Below, piece by piece: positions 23,185 to 41,643 of a DNA stretch of 64,000 nucleotides (positions are counted from its first letter, which is position 1; each line of letters starts with the position of its first letter). Under the pieces are notes generated by a model. The model searched no databases and was not told where the DNA came from. It saw only the letters and a program-made list of their open reading frames with translations. Source of the stretch: Capsaspora owczarzaki ATCC 30864 (Eukaryota; Opisthokonta; Filasterea). Location: positions 207,942-271,941 of the forward strand of contig NW_011887299.1 of the NCBI RefSeq assembly GCF_000151315.2, written 5' to 3'. Made by a program: the position numbers and the translations under genes.

Positions 23185-24795
23185 TCAAATCAAACCATCA
23201 TACAGGGACAGAGCCTGCACAATGGACGGGTCGTTGCGCGAGCCCTCCCTGAACTCTTCGATGGTCAACCTGCCATCAGCGTTCTTGTCCATTTGCGAGA
23301 AAATCTTGTTGACGCGCTTTTCAGGGGTGTCCTCGTCTGCAGGCAGCGCCATCATGTTGCCAACCATCTTGTAGATGGCGTCCACAATCTGAAGCATTTC
23401 GTCGCGGGTGATGAAGCCGTCGCCGTCGAGATCGTACAGCTGGAAGGCCCCTGGTGATTTTTGAAGTGGGAGGGACGAATCAACAAGACATAATAACGCG
23501 CAAAAGGGTGAGCGTCGCACAACAGCATCGTTCGAAAATAATAGTAAAAGACCTACACTCGAGCTTTTCATCAAGGTTGCCGCGCGATGTGATGGAGAGC
23601 GCGCAAATAAACTCCTTAAAGTTGATGGTGCCGTCGCGATTCCGGTCAAACACGTTGAAGACATAGTCGGCAAACTTGGACGGGTCGCCAAAGGGGAAGA
23701 ATTGCTTGTAAATCTTTTGGAACTCTTGCTTGTTGAGCATGCCTGACGGGCAATCCTTGATGAAGCCCTTGTACCTGAGAGAGAGAGAAAAAGAGTTGGG
23801 GTGAGATTTGGCGCTGTCTTCTAGCTTTGTTTTTTTGTTTGTTCTCGTTCAAGCAAGGCCTCGGATCAGGTGTACCAGCGAATGGCTCGTGCTAGAGTGT
23901 GGCTGAGGGACGACTGAACCAACCAAGGGAACTGGGACTAGGACTGGGACGAATGGGCGCAGTGCAATGCGAATTCAAAATGGGAAACCAAGCCAACCAA
24001 AACGCCCAACACACGTCCCGTTTTCGCTCTGCCTTTGTCGTCGCGCGTTTTTTCACTTGCTGTCGTAGCGCACGTTGCTCACTCAATCATGAGAACGCGT
24101 TCGTCTCCTCAACCGAGGACAGCAATTCAAAAGCAGAATGAACAAAATAAAAAAATAAAAAAAAATAAAAAATAATAAAAATAACGAATAACGTTGCTGC
24201 ACTGTAACGCGAGAGGCAGTCCGAGCTGCGAGCGACGCGTTGCACAAGCAAGCAAATGAGAGAGACATTGAAAAGCGAGAGTCATAGAGAGTCATAGAGA
24301 GAGAGAGAGAGATGGAACGCGGATGAGACAACCAGTAGTGCGCTCAAAATAAACAAAAAGGGCAGGAAACGACTCTGCAGTGAATGAAGCGGGAAGGAGA
24401 GAGGGGGTTGGGGTTGGGGTGGAAGGAGGGGGTTAGGGTTGAGTGAGGTGGTTGCAGAGGCAGAGAGGCGGAGCGACGCCAGCCAAACGCAATAGCAAGA
24501 GTCAAGAGAAAAAAAAAAAAAAAAAAAAAAGCCAAATTTTGTATGGTTTTACCATTGTTGGAGTTCTCGACGGTCGACTGTTACGGAGCGAGTTCACAAG
24601 CGATATTGCAAAATGGTACCACGGCGATCGACAAACAGTTAGTAAATGACGCACTTTCGCACTTCCCTTCTGCCACTCAACCCCCAACACAAACACACAC
24701 AAGAGTCAGGCCCAAAGGGTACACAACGCACAGTAAGTGACTTTGAGGAGGTCGTCGAGCTGCTCTGGCTTGAGCTTTGAGTTTTGCTTGCCCAT
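23185..24795 (-). CDS. NCS1: Neuronal calcium sensor 1 / frequenin
   Basis: Four exons: 24795-24732, 24577-24553, 23774-23557 and 23450-23185, giving exactly 190 residues, the length of human NCS1. The N-terminus [11 protein letters not shown] fits the N-myristoylation signal of the family. A 25-base microexon encodes FDRRELQQ and the first two bases of the Trp of [12 protein letters not shown]. Three canonical EF hands follow: [26 protein letters not shown] and [15 protein letters not shown]1 is the usual degenerate CPSG hand. NCS1 is a membrane-switching Ca2+ sensor acting on PI4-kinase and other partners. The gene lies head-to-head with DDX41, 310 bp apart. Assignment is certain, and the microexon was confirmed by phase and homology. 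Confidence 0.95.
24403..24441 (+). repeat. G-rich, telomere-like tract in NCS1 intron 2
   Basis: The plus strand reads repeated GGGGTT / GGGTTAGGGTT-like blocks with at least five G runs of three or more bases. It lies in intron 2 of NCS1, on the non-coding strand. It is too short and irregular to be a telomere remnant with confidence. Confidence 0.5.
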
Positions 24796-25105
24796 GATTG
24801 TAATGCACGAGAAGTGGGTACAAAGAAAATGGCGACTGAGGCTCAGATTTGTCTGAGATACTTGGAGAGTGGAGTTGAATGTTGCTACTGTATCGTGCTC
24901 AACATGACTGTAGAACAGAATGCGCGTGGCGAAGCCCGGACTGCGTTTGCAAAAAGCCCTCCTCTGAGAAAAATCTCGCTTGGTAGCTCAGATTCGTTCG
25001 CAATCACCCATCCTATCAAGCAATATTACAAAGTGGTCAATACAGTAACTTTTTCCTATTGGGTTGGTTTCTCTGAGCCAGTCTCAGTCTTTCAGCAGCA
25101 AAACA
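24796..25105. promoter_or_regulatory. Bidirectional promoter, NCS1 and DDX41
   Basis: 310 bp separate the two divergent ATGs, so both promoters must share this interval or use UTR exons within it. No TATA box or simple repeat stands out. Confidence 0.45.
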
Positions 25106-28222
<3,117 letters not shown>

Positions 28223-28380
28223 CACCCTTGTGTTCTTGTTCTTGGAGAGCTGTTCAAGCGACAAATTTTCCGAAAATACACAAATGGCCTGCTTCAATAT
28301 CACAATTTCTTGTTTATTGTTCATTGTTCTTCTTCTTCTTCTTCCTATGAATGTTTCAGTCGTAATTTCGAGTCGTCAGG

Positions 28381-30304
28381 ATGAGCGTTCGAGCGTCCGC
28401 ACGAGCGGCCGATGCAGCAGCCAAAAAGGCCGCTTCCACCACGTCGATGGCAGCTCCTCAAGGCCAGTGGGTTTGTCTCATGCCGGGTAAGCAAGTGTCT
28501 TGCTTTTGTCACTCCATGTTGCGCTGGAACGAGCTACCTGTTGACTGGATGGACAATCTCTGCTGTCTTTGACAGAAGCGGTTGTTGCTCGTGAAGGATC
28601 GACCTCGCTGGCGACCATGCCCCACCCGCGGACAGGTAACATTACTGGGAGCGCGATCTGCTCGTGCGATGTGTTGCTGTGGTTGTTGTATACGCATGGG
28701 GGCGGCCTTTGGTTGGAATGAGCGGCGTTAGGAGCAAGAGCGTCGATGAGCATTTTTTTTTTTTTGGCGGGAGTAACCGTTTTCCCGCCAAAATCATCAA
28801 TCACAGATCCGGAGACTCGTTGAATCCGGAGCAGCTCACCAACTCACTCCCACGTTGTGCATTGATTTGTACTGTATTTTGGTCCTTGTGGCCCTTGCAG
28901 CGGAATCTGCACGTTATGTGGTTGACACAGCGCCTGACGGCAAAGTCCAACTCTACGAGCTCCAATCGTGCGACAGCCAACCCCGCTCCTGGTTTGTCGG
29001 CCAAACAGTGCAACAAGGTTTGGATCTTCACGCATGTTGCCGCGTCTGACATTTGGCGGCACAAAGGCAGTTATTCACCAGATTCGCTCTGCTGTTGATG
29101 CATTTGGCAGACGGCAGGTTGTTCGTTTCAACCTTGATCGACCCATTGTTCCTCGCACTCGGAATACTGACTCGGTTAGATAGTGTACGAGAATATCAAG
29201 ATGCTGTTGGGTTTTGCCGAGGCCAGGACTCTCAAAATTGACAAAATGAATGTGTTGCAGAAAATGTTCCTCGACATCACCCAAGCGCTTGACGTCCAAG
29301 ACTTTCCTGCCACTCGCGTACTAAGCACATGCATTAGCCCGCAGTCTGCTGAGCGAATCTGTGATGTCAAAGGTACTTTACGGTCGCCTGCAGAGATGTG
29401 ACCGCTCGGAAATTGGTTTTTCAAAGCTCAAAGTTTCTCGAATGTATTTTGCTACAGACTTGGGAGGTCTTGTGGTGATTCGCCTCAACCAAGAGCGCGC
29501 GGACAACTGGTTGCAGGGCAAAGTAGGCCTTGGAGTACGCGATTTGCTCTCAGTTTTGCGCTGTGACTCAACATTCCAGAATCACTCGAAAATAGGTGAC
29601 AAGGCTGGCGGCGTACTTGAAGACAACCACCGTGGCGGTCGGCTCTGCCGTTCAAGCAAGCTCTCTTCAACGAGCTGGCACTGAGGGTGAGATCAACGCA
29701 ACGCAGTAGTGCGTTTTTCTTGTTGTGGCCTCGAGCTGACTGCAATCGCTATCCTGTCTGCTGTAGCTGACTACCTCAAGTACGCGGTTGGCATGATCTC
29801 CGAGTATCTGGATCCCACTTGCAGCGCGCGCTTGGCAGAGCGCAACGGGTACGGGCTTGGTCGTGTGAATTATTTTGTTGCGGCGCATGCTCGGATTCAT
29901 CGATTCACATGCATTTATCAAACGCGCAGGGTTCAACTGGTGGAAGAAAAGCGTGCAGGAAAAGCTACCCATTCGGAGCGATTTGCAGACGAGGACAAGG
30001 AGGAAACGCCCGAAGAAGCCGCCAAGCGTGCAAAGGAGGACGAGTTTTTCAAGTCCACGCCGAAAGCAAAACCCGCAGAGCAAGCTGAGAAGGCAAGCGA
30101 TGAAGAGATCTGCGTTTTATTTCAAGATGATGCTTGTTTGCCAAATGAACGTGGGCATGTATTCACTGGAACTTGAGGTGACACTCTCACGCCTGCCTGC
30201 AGAAGGTCAAGTTAACATCGGTGCAACGGAGCTTGGCAAAGGCCGACACGAAAGGAGTCAAGCCCATTTCTAGCTTTTTCGGTGGTGTTGGCAAGAAAAA
30301 GTAA
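28381..30304 (+). CDS. RNASEH2B: Ribonuclease H2 subunit B
   Basis: Ten exons: 28381-28486, 28576-28635, 28901-29017, 29111-29184, 29261-29372, 29458-29522, 29596-29686, 29767-29848, 29930-30092 and 30203-30304, giving 323 residues (human 312). Landmarks are RSWFVGQTVQQ, the STLIDPLFLALG block (human ATPVDPLFLLL), YAVGMISEYLDP (human YAHGLISDYIP) and the C-terminal KPISSFFGG, the PCNA-binding PIP box. RNASEH2B is the non-catalytic subunit that joins RNase H2 to PCNA and helps remove ribonucleotides from DNA. The last intron starts with GC (AAG|GCAAGC at 30093). A short extra exon at about 28806-28817 is possible. The gene begins 158 bp after DDX41 on the same strand. Confidence 0.88.
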
Positions 30305-30528
30305 AACGCTTCAATTCAGCAATACAGCAGCAGGGTTGTGGCATTGACCAAATTTCAACTACAGCACCAAAAAAAAAATGCAAAACAATGGTAAAATGGA
30401 GGGAAATTGGAGTCAAGCGTACTCGACATCCAAGACAAAAACAAACAAACAAAAAAACACCAAAAAGTACGACACTGGAACATGTCAACTGAACAAAGCG
30501 GACGACACGAAAACCACGGCGAGCTCGT

Positions 30529-32879
30529 TTACGAGAAGCTCTTGAGCTGCTCCTCAATGTTCGCAAACAGCATGTCGTAGTCCACATCCGACGTGGGTGC
30601 ACCTTCAAAGGAGGCCGTCTTGGACGCAGATTCGCTGATGGCGTCGTTGGTCGCGTCGCTTTCCAGCAATGCGGCCATCTCAATCGCAGAGTCCGGAATG
30701 GCGGTGGCTTCGATCTGGATGGCAACAGGGACAACCGGGGCAGGCTGCTCAACAGCGGCAACAACAGCAGACGCGGATGGCTTGGGCAGGGTCGCGGGAG
30801 CAGGTACAGGGGTTGCAATCAGAGCGGCGGCCACGGCAGCAGGTGAGGCTAAAACAATTCAGGAGGAAAATACAAACCGGCCGGTCAGTACGATGCGCTC
30901 GGCGTCAACACGACCAACAACCAAAAAGAACGAAACCAAAAAACGCTTACGCTCGTGCACGGATGTCGGACGGACACGCTTGAGTTTGGCAGCAAGCTCG
31001 TCGTTGATCGGAATATGTCCGCTGGGCTTGCTACCAGCCGAAGAGTGCGGACCGTCGGTGCTCTTGAGGCTCTGTGGAGAAAAAAAAAGTAAAAAAAAGT
31101 TGAGTCGCGTTGGCATCCCTGAATCCACCCGAACGACACAAAGTACAGCATATGATTGATTCTTACCAGCATGGAAGCGAGTTGGCTCATCTGACCACTG
31201 GCGACAGCAGGCTGCAAACAAAGCATCACCCAAAAAAAAAAAAAGCAATCGGACGATTAGGGCGCTCCTTGTTCTGCAAACCAAACCAAACCAAACAATG
31301 ATAGATAAACCCGCAACAAGTCAAACATACCGCTGCTTGATGCGAAGTCTTCTTGAGGAGGACAGCACCGCTCTTGATGCGGTTGATCATTTCAGAGAAG
31401 GCTTCGGCACGGGGGTCGACGGCAACCTCAACGGCTTGGCCTGTGAGAATGCTCATCTGTGAGCGCTTCTTCAGACGAAGCGTGGGGCGATCCATCGGGT
31501 TGTAGGTCGGCGGAAGCGGCGGCGGGGGCGGCGGGGGGATGCCGGCAACCGCGCTGAGCACGCCCTGGACGCTGGAGGCCTCCGGATCGATCGCAGCGGC
31601 GCGAGCGGCGGAAACTTCGGCAACTAGTGATACGGAAGCCAGAAGGTGATGAGGAATCAAGAAAGTTACAAGTCACCATTTTTTCTTCTTTTTTTTTTTT
31701 CTTTTAGAAGTATGGCACTCACCTCGTCGCTCGGCCTCTTCGGCACGCTCCTCGGCGCGCGATAGCTTTTCATCGCTACGTTCGAGCAAGTCCTTCATCA
31801 TTGCGACCTGTCGCTCAAGTTCTGAGGGTGGTACAGCCGACACAAAATCATTCAACAAAAATCAGTCCATGCGAAAACCTCTCCCTCGACTCTAATTCTG
31901 TTGCAAGAATGGAACCACATACCGACAATGCGGTCGTTGTTGGCAGACGCTTCGGCAAAGGTGGCACGCGCTTCAGCCTGCTGGCGGAGCTGTTGCTCTG
32001 CCAAAAGATCGGAACGGAGCGCAGCAGTCTCGCGCTGGAAGACCTCGGTGACTGAACCTTGCGCGGCGGATGCGGCAGAGCGGGCGGCCTCGGCGAGCGC
32101 GGCAGCTGACTCTTGCTGTTGCTGCTTCAGCTGCTGAAGATGCGTTGCCTGGGTCTCCTCCAGCCGCTGCTGCAACAGCGCGACGTTGGTCTTGAGGTGC
32201 TCGATCTGAGCGTTGGACGAGTCGTTGGCCTCGCGCAGCGCGGTCTCGAGCTTGATCTTGGCGTCCTTCTCGGCCTGGACTGCAACGACCAGCTTCTGCA
32301 CCTCCTCAGCGAAGGCCGAGTTGTTGACGGACAGACGGTGCTTGGCCGTTTCCTCGCTGTGAGCTTGCAGCTGCTTGATGTGCTCGAGCAGCTCTGCGGC
32401 GTACTTTTCGGCCTCCTGGCGCGTGAAGACGGCAATTTCGTACTGCTCCTTGAGCTCGTTGAACTCTTTGAACGCGACCTTGGAGACGGAGACAATCTTG
32501 GCGAGCGTTGCCTGGGCGTTGGCGAGCTTGGTGCGATCCGCCGCAGCGCCTTCGACCAGCGCGCGCGACTCGGCATTCTTTTTCTTTTCGTTGTCGTACT
32601 TGACGCGGATGTCGTTGAACTCGCCGAACGCTGATGCAGGGTCGTTGAGAAGTGAGACAAAGCAATTTCAATGACAAAGCAATCCCAATGCCAGTCCATT
32701 CTCTCTCTCTCTCTCTCTCGCTCTCTCTCGCTCTCTCTCGACTCTTGCGGCTCACCTTTGGTCGCGACGGCCTTCAGCTTGGTCAGCTTGGCCTCGGCGT
32801 CCAGCTTCTCGGCAGTCGTCTCCTTGAGCTGCTGGGTCAGCTTTTGGACCATGATGTCGGCGCCTGGAATTGCTGCCAT
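30529..32879 (-). CDS. Shootin-1-like coiled-coil protein
   Basis: Seven exons: 32879-32756, 32630-31923, 31821-31723, 31623-31331, 31211-31167, 31071-30951 and 30848-30529, giving 569 residues with all phases closed. Residues from about 1 to 320 are long coiled coil rich in Ala, Glu, Lys and Gln. A run of Pro (IPPPPPPPLPP) follows, then the segment RAEAFSEMINRIKSGAVLLK, which resembles the shootin-1 motif (EMMxRIKxGVxLR) near its C-terminal half. The last exon is Ala/Pro-rich and acidic, ending EEQLKSFS. Shootin-1 couples actin flow to adhesion in neurons. Order (coiled coil, polyproline, MINRIK motif) supports the family, but coiled coils mislead, so I leave the symbol empty. Confidence 0.65.
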
Positions 32880-33706
32880 TTTCCGACTTGTTGCCTTAAA
32901 AATACAAACAGATGAAAAACAAAAAATTGACTGAAGCTTGCATTACAAAGTCGAAGAGTTTCGCGTTTTTGGATGTTGAGAGTTGTTGGTGTCGCTTTTT
33001 GATGTGCAACACACTATGAGCGAGTGATGGTTGAATAATGGTTCTGAAGGGCTTTGGAGAGAATGGGGAATGGTCGTGGGGGAAACAAAGAGACAATCTG
33101 CATCGTGCTGTGAACACAATGTTGGAGTTGTGTGTTTGACTTGTGTCGCGCACTTGAAGAGTCGTCGGTGGATACCCCAAACGACATCTGCGCATTGAAT
33201 ATCTGCAGGATTTTTCTTAATTGCATTGCTAGTGCTAGCTCGTGTTGGTTGTTTGACTTCTAGAGGTTGAGGCCAAATTCCAACCTGTCTCGGCCAAATT
33301 CCAACCTGTCTCGGCCATCACGGCGAAGTCTATGAGCTTGCGGTGCTTGAGTTGCACCCGCAGTAACTATTACTGCACAGAGCGAGCGCAGCATTCAGCC
33401 GATAATGATGATTGAAAAACAGCCTTGTTTGCTTTTTTTTCTTCTTCTTTTCGCCGGATGCGTGTTTTCGCCGGATGCGTGTTTGGTGAGCTAGCAGTAG
33501 CACCAACAAGTTGTTTTAGTTTTGCTTTTCTTCGTTGCGAAGTTTTGTCTACGAATCCAATTTTACATGTTGTCTGTACGCCAAGCAACGACGCCTTGTG
33601 CGGGAAAGACTGTTGCATGTCGAGCAGATGTTTGCATCGAGATCGACCAACCATTCCAATTTCATCGCCACTCTTCCTTTGTTTTACTTTTTTCACTCTT
33701 TCCCGA
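32880..33706. promoter_or_regulatory. Divergent promoter with two tandem repeats
   Basis: About 830 bp between the divergent starts of the shootin-like gene and the ATPase gene. It holds a 21-bp exact tandem pair (GGCCAAATTCCAACCTGTCT C) at 33271-33312 and a 17-bp exact pair (TTTTCGCCGGATGCGTG) at 33448-33481. I see no exon. Confidence 0.6.
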
Positions 33707-37888
<4,182 letters not shown>

Positions 37889-38277
37889 AGGGCTTGTCTT
37901 GACTCGAATCATTCGTTTGCAACAAACTCTCGTGACTTGATCACGCCAACTGCTCTCGGAGATCACAAACTTTATCATCATTCACAATAGTTTTTGGATG
38001 CTGCTGTTGGGACCTGTGCCGGTCTCACGAATGTGGGCTGGTACTGGGCTTGCGAGATCATCACTTCAGGTCGCGCTGAAGCTTGGTGCTTCCGCATCAG
38101 TGTGCAGTGCATTGAAAGGGAAAAAGTTGCGTTGTTTTTCCGAAAAAAAGGGAACTGTGCCAAACTCTCATGTGTTACAAACAATAGCATCAGAGCTGAA
38201 GTACCGGCGGAGAAGGACAGGTTTAGTGTGAACAGACAGGGAGCTGAAAACAACGACAACAGCAGAAAGGTGCCGAC
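37889..38277. other. Convergent 3' region, ATPase and TEX261
   Basis: About 390 bp between two facing stop codons. I see no repeat of note, no coding exon and no clear terminator signal beyond short A/T-rich patches. Confidence 0.5.
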
Positions 38278-39736
38278 TCAAATCAATCGCTTCTTGCGCG
38301 ATGGGAAATATTCGTCGGCCTTGAGCTGCACCCAGCCCAGCAGGGCTTTGAGGCCGTTTCGTTTGCCACGCGGAACATGGCCAAGGGACCCGTCCGACGG
38401 TCCACCAGCGAGGTCTGTCAACACAGGGCATTCAGTGCAACCGATGGTGAGGCCCCAGCGGCATCTTGACGCACAAAACCATCGGGCGAGAACGGCGTGG
38501 TGGTGCATGCCAAAAAGGGAGTTCTTACCTGAACTTTGAGAAGGCGCAGAGCCAACTGTTGGCAGCGTGTTTTCGTTGGCGGAGAGCGAAATGAAAAAGA
38601 CAAAAGGGATCAGCCAGACGCAAAGAGTAAAGTAGGCGACAATGTGCAAGAACGGGAAGTACTGGGCAGTAAACACTGAGAAGGACGCGAAATGGTGCAC
38701 AAACACCATGACTGTAGGGATTGCAGGGAAGTGGTGGAGGTGAGGCAGACCAAAGTCAAAGTCAGGCAATCACGGCAGTTCGAGCTCAATAACATAATCT
38801 ACGAGAAGCCAAATAAAAAATGCAATGCCATCATTACCGCAGCTGCCGATAAATTCAAAGGAATACACGGTAAAGTACGGGTAGGTTCGAAGCAGGCGGA
38901 GGTAGATGCCGTTCGCAGCAAGACCCACAATGACCGTTGGCCAGATGGGAATTCCATCAAAGATGAGGAGAATGTGCATCACCATGATACCCTGCCAAAC
39001 GCCGATCACAAGCATGGAGGAATCATCGAGTCAGCAACAGAAGTAGAGAAAGAAACCAAAAAACAAAAAAACGCTCAGCGACTTACATAGATGGTGTACG
39101 AGATGACCCGCTTGGCCATCGCCGTGTGCTCCTCGACCAGTTCGGCCAGATAGTACAGGCCACATGCTGTTGAATTATCGAGATGATCAAAGCATGATGG
39201 GAAAGTGAGCGAGTGTAAGCCAAGTGAGTTTGAGCACGATAGCTCCTAAGCGAATCTGAATAATGCAGTCGTCGTGCAGCGGTTTTTGCATCGTAGAATG
39301 CGATGTGCTGCTATTGTAATTTGAGCCGAGCGAGTGTGGAATGCCTTCTAAGTCTTCCATAGTGCAGTGAAGGGAGCAGGCCGACGCAATGCAAGCCCCA
39401 GCGCCACGTCGCTTCCACTTTTGCGTCCGTCGTCCGTCCTCCCCAAACCCCGCGTCCGCCGACCACGAGTGCGACTGCGTTGTCACATAGAAGATGTCAA
39501 CGATGGATGCACGCCGAACGCATTGCATAGCGTGGCAAGAGTCATCCACCCCGCAGCGTTTGAACGTCTGGGGATCAAGCGCGTTCGATATGACGCGTCG
39601 CTGCACTCTCAGTACGATGGCGGGGCTATCATGGTGTTGATGCTGATGATGATTTTGGTAAAACTGTACCCAGGCAGAGTGTGGCGAACGTGACAAGGAC
39701 GACCACCGCCACCCAAGCCAGTCCAAGCAGAAACAT
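38278..39736 (-). CDS. TEX261: TEX261/SVP26-like COPII cargo adaptor
   Basis: Five exons: 39736-39670, 39166-39087, 38991-38838, 38711-38529 and 38414-38278, giving 206 residues (human 196). Family landmarks are ACGLYYLAELVEEHT, the hydrophobic segment after GIMVMHILLIFDGIP, FLHIVAYFTLCVWLIPF followed by SLSANENTLP, and the basic tail with GKRNG and EYFPSRKKRLI. About four membrane segments are visible. Yeast Svp26 and TEX261 help sort Golgi glycosyltransferases and other cargo into COPII vesicles at the ER. The ATG at 39736 starts MFLLGLAW, matching the family's short hydrophobic N-terminus; the open frame continues upstream without another ATG. Confidence 0.9.
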
Positions 39737-41643
39737 CAAAGCAAAAAAGGCGGGAAGGAAGACTGAGATCCATAGAGTAGTCGAGAAGCCAGAAAGGAAA
39801 TGGAGAGCCACTAAAGTTTACATCACAAGGTCGAATAGTAAGAGCAGCTGTCAGACCGGCGAGGTCGCCGTGTAGAGCCGAGCTGATTGACGGTTTCGGG
39901 AAATGGTTTTGATGATATTGTCAGATCAGGACAAGTTTATGCCGTCAAACTTTGAGATCTGACAGTAAACATAGGTGTTAATTTGACGTTAGAGTGGCGA
40001 GGCGGTAGCAGCGAGTGAGTGCTATTTGACTGGTTGCTGCGCTCTGAAAGGCCAAATCATGCATCCTGTTGTTCAGTCGCCACACCGCGACTCAAGGTCG
40101 CAAAATCGACAACTGCACGACATCTAGCAAAATAAAGCACTCTTTTAAACATAATTTAGGTCGAAAATGTGGCACTTCATGCACGGAACAGCTCGGAATG
40201 CGCGTTAATGAAACTTCGATTCGTATTGGCTGCTGTAGCGCCTTCCTACCGTGTCCTCTGACATCCTCACCTTAATAAATATCATCTGAATTATTTTTAT
40301 AATTGTGGAGGACCATTTGGCGCGCAGTCGATCATGTTCAAATGCTACAGGGTCGAGCCAACTTTGACGGCTGGTCGAAATGCAAGCGCTTCTTTTTGTA
40401 TTCCGGCCTGTCTCAAAATCCACAGGATCAACGCTTGCTTTGACGTTCCGGCGTCTCCAAGCTCGACAATGCACATCATTTTCACATGCCCGGGGCTCTT
40501 CGAGGGCCACAGAGGGAAAGGGGGAACACGGGGAGAAAGGCGGGAGCTAGAAATCGGATCCCACCCCAAACTCGCCAAACTGCATCAACTTCCATGGTGT
40601 TGGATGAATCACGTTGACTCACAGTCATGACGATGAATGCTTTTTTTTTCTTTCCGAATTCACGAAAGCACTTTTCCGTTTTGATCCGATTTAGAAATCC
40701 AAAAAACAAAAAACCTCAGTCATTCTATTGTTTCTTTGGTACGCTTTTTTTTTTTTTTTTTTTTTTTTTGGTTTCTTCTTTGGCTTTCTTTCGCGCGCTG
40801 CAGCTTTTCTTTTCACCCTCTTCTTCACCCTCTTCATCTTCATCGTCATCTTCAACCATTCTCTTTCTCTCTCTGTCTCTCTCTCCCTTTCGGTGTGACT
40901 ACCTCTCACACTCGCATCCACATCGCACACAGTGGCCTGCACACTTGCATCGGGCCATGTGCTGCTCTTTTTTTTTTTTTCAAAGTGTGTCTCAGTTGTG
41001 TCTCGGTCTGCAATTGCCAGTGCAACTTTACCTGCGATCGTTCACCAACACGCTCCATTCCTTCCTTTTTCTTCTGCGTCTGTCCTCCTTCTTGCTGCTG
41101 CCGCTGTGACTGCTGCCCCTGCGCATGATCTGGCGATAGCGATGACGGAAACGTGACAACCCAGAACGAAAGTCTTGGCGTTTTCTTTCTTTTTTCCCCG
41201 CGATCGCTGCTTTTTCCCCCCTTCTTCTTCTTCCTGTCCCTTCCACCTCTCCTGCCCCTCCTTGGTTGCGATCCGAGTTCAACTCTGCGATCGCTTTGAT
41301 TCTCGCGTTTGACTCAACACCAATCCGCGCGCTGTGCAAAAACGCGACTCGTTGTCGTCTGTTCGATTCGTATTCCAGAAGGTTCGAATTGAAAAAAAAA
41401 AAGAAAAAAACAAAAAAGAAGGGCCACATGGAAAAAGTTCACAGTGTCGACGCTCAACGTTGCGACAGCCTAATGCGATTCTCCATCCATCCCCTCAAAT
41501 CCAGCCTCACACAGATAATCCACTTGCTTTGGCTGCTCGAGTTTCTATCCTACAAATCACTCACTCGTCTTTTGTGACTTTGATGTCTTGGCTCGCTTGA
41601 CAGATTTTTTAGTATTTCAAACAAAAGCACCTCACAAAAAATA
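39737..41643. promoter_or_regulatory. Divergent intergenic region, TEX261 and mtHsp70
   Basis: About 1.9 kb between divergent start codons. It contains T tracts (40640, 40746-40770, 40970-40980), CT-rich sequence at 40862-40890 and the heat-shock-element-like site listed separately. Short open frames on both strands have no recognisable product. Confidence 0.45.
41373..41385 (+). promoter_or_regulatory. Heat-shock element upstream of mtHsp70
   Basis: TTCCAGAAGGTTC contains three alternating perfect units (TTC-nn-GAA-nn-TTC), the canonical site for heat-shock factor trimers. It lies about 260 bp before the ATG of the mitochondrial Hsp70 gene, a typical heat-inducible target. Confidence 0.65.

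Noticed and set aside
23796-23890. Alternative NCS1 exon 2 ending at ATTCGCTG
   Set aside because: It fits phase but gives SRAIRW, three residues short, while 24553-24577 gives FDRRELQQW, matching the family in length and sequence.
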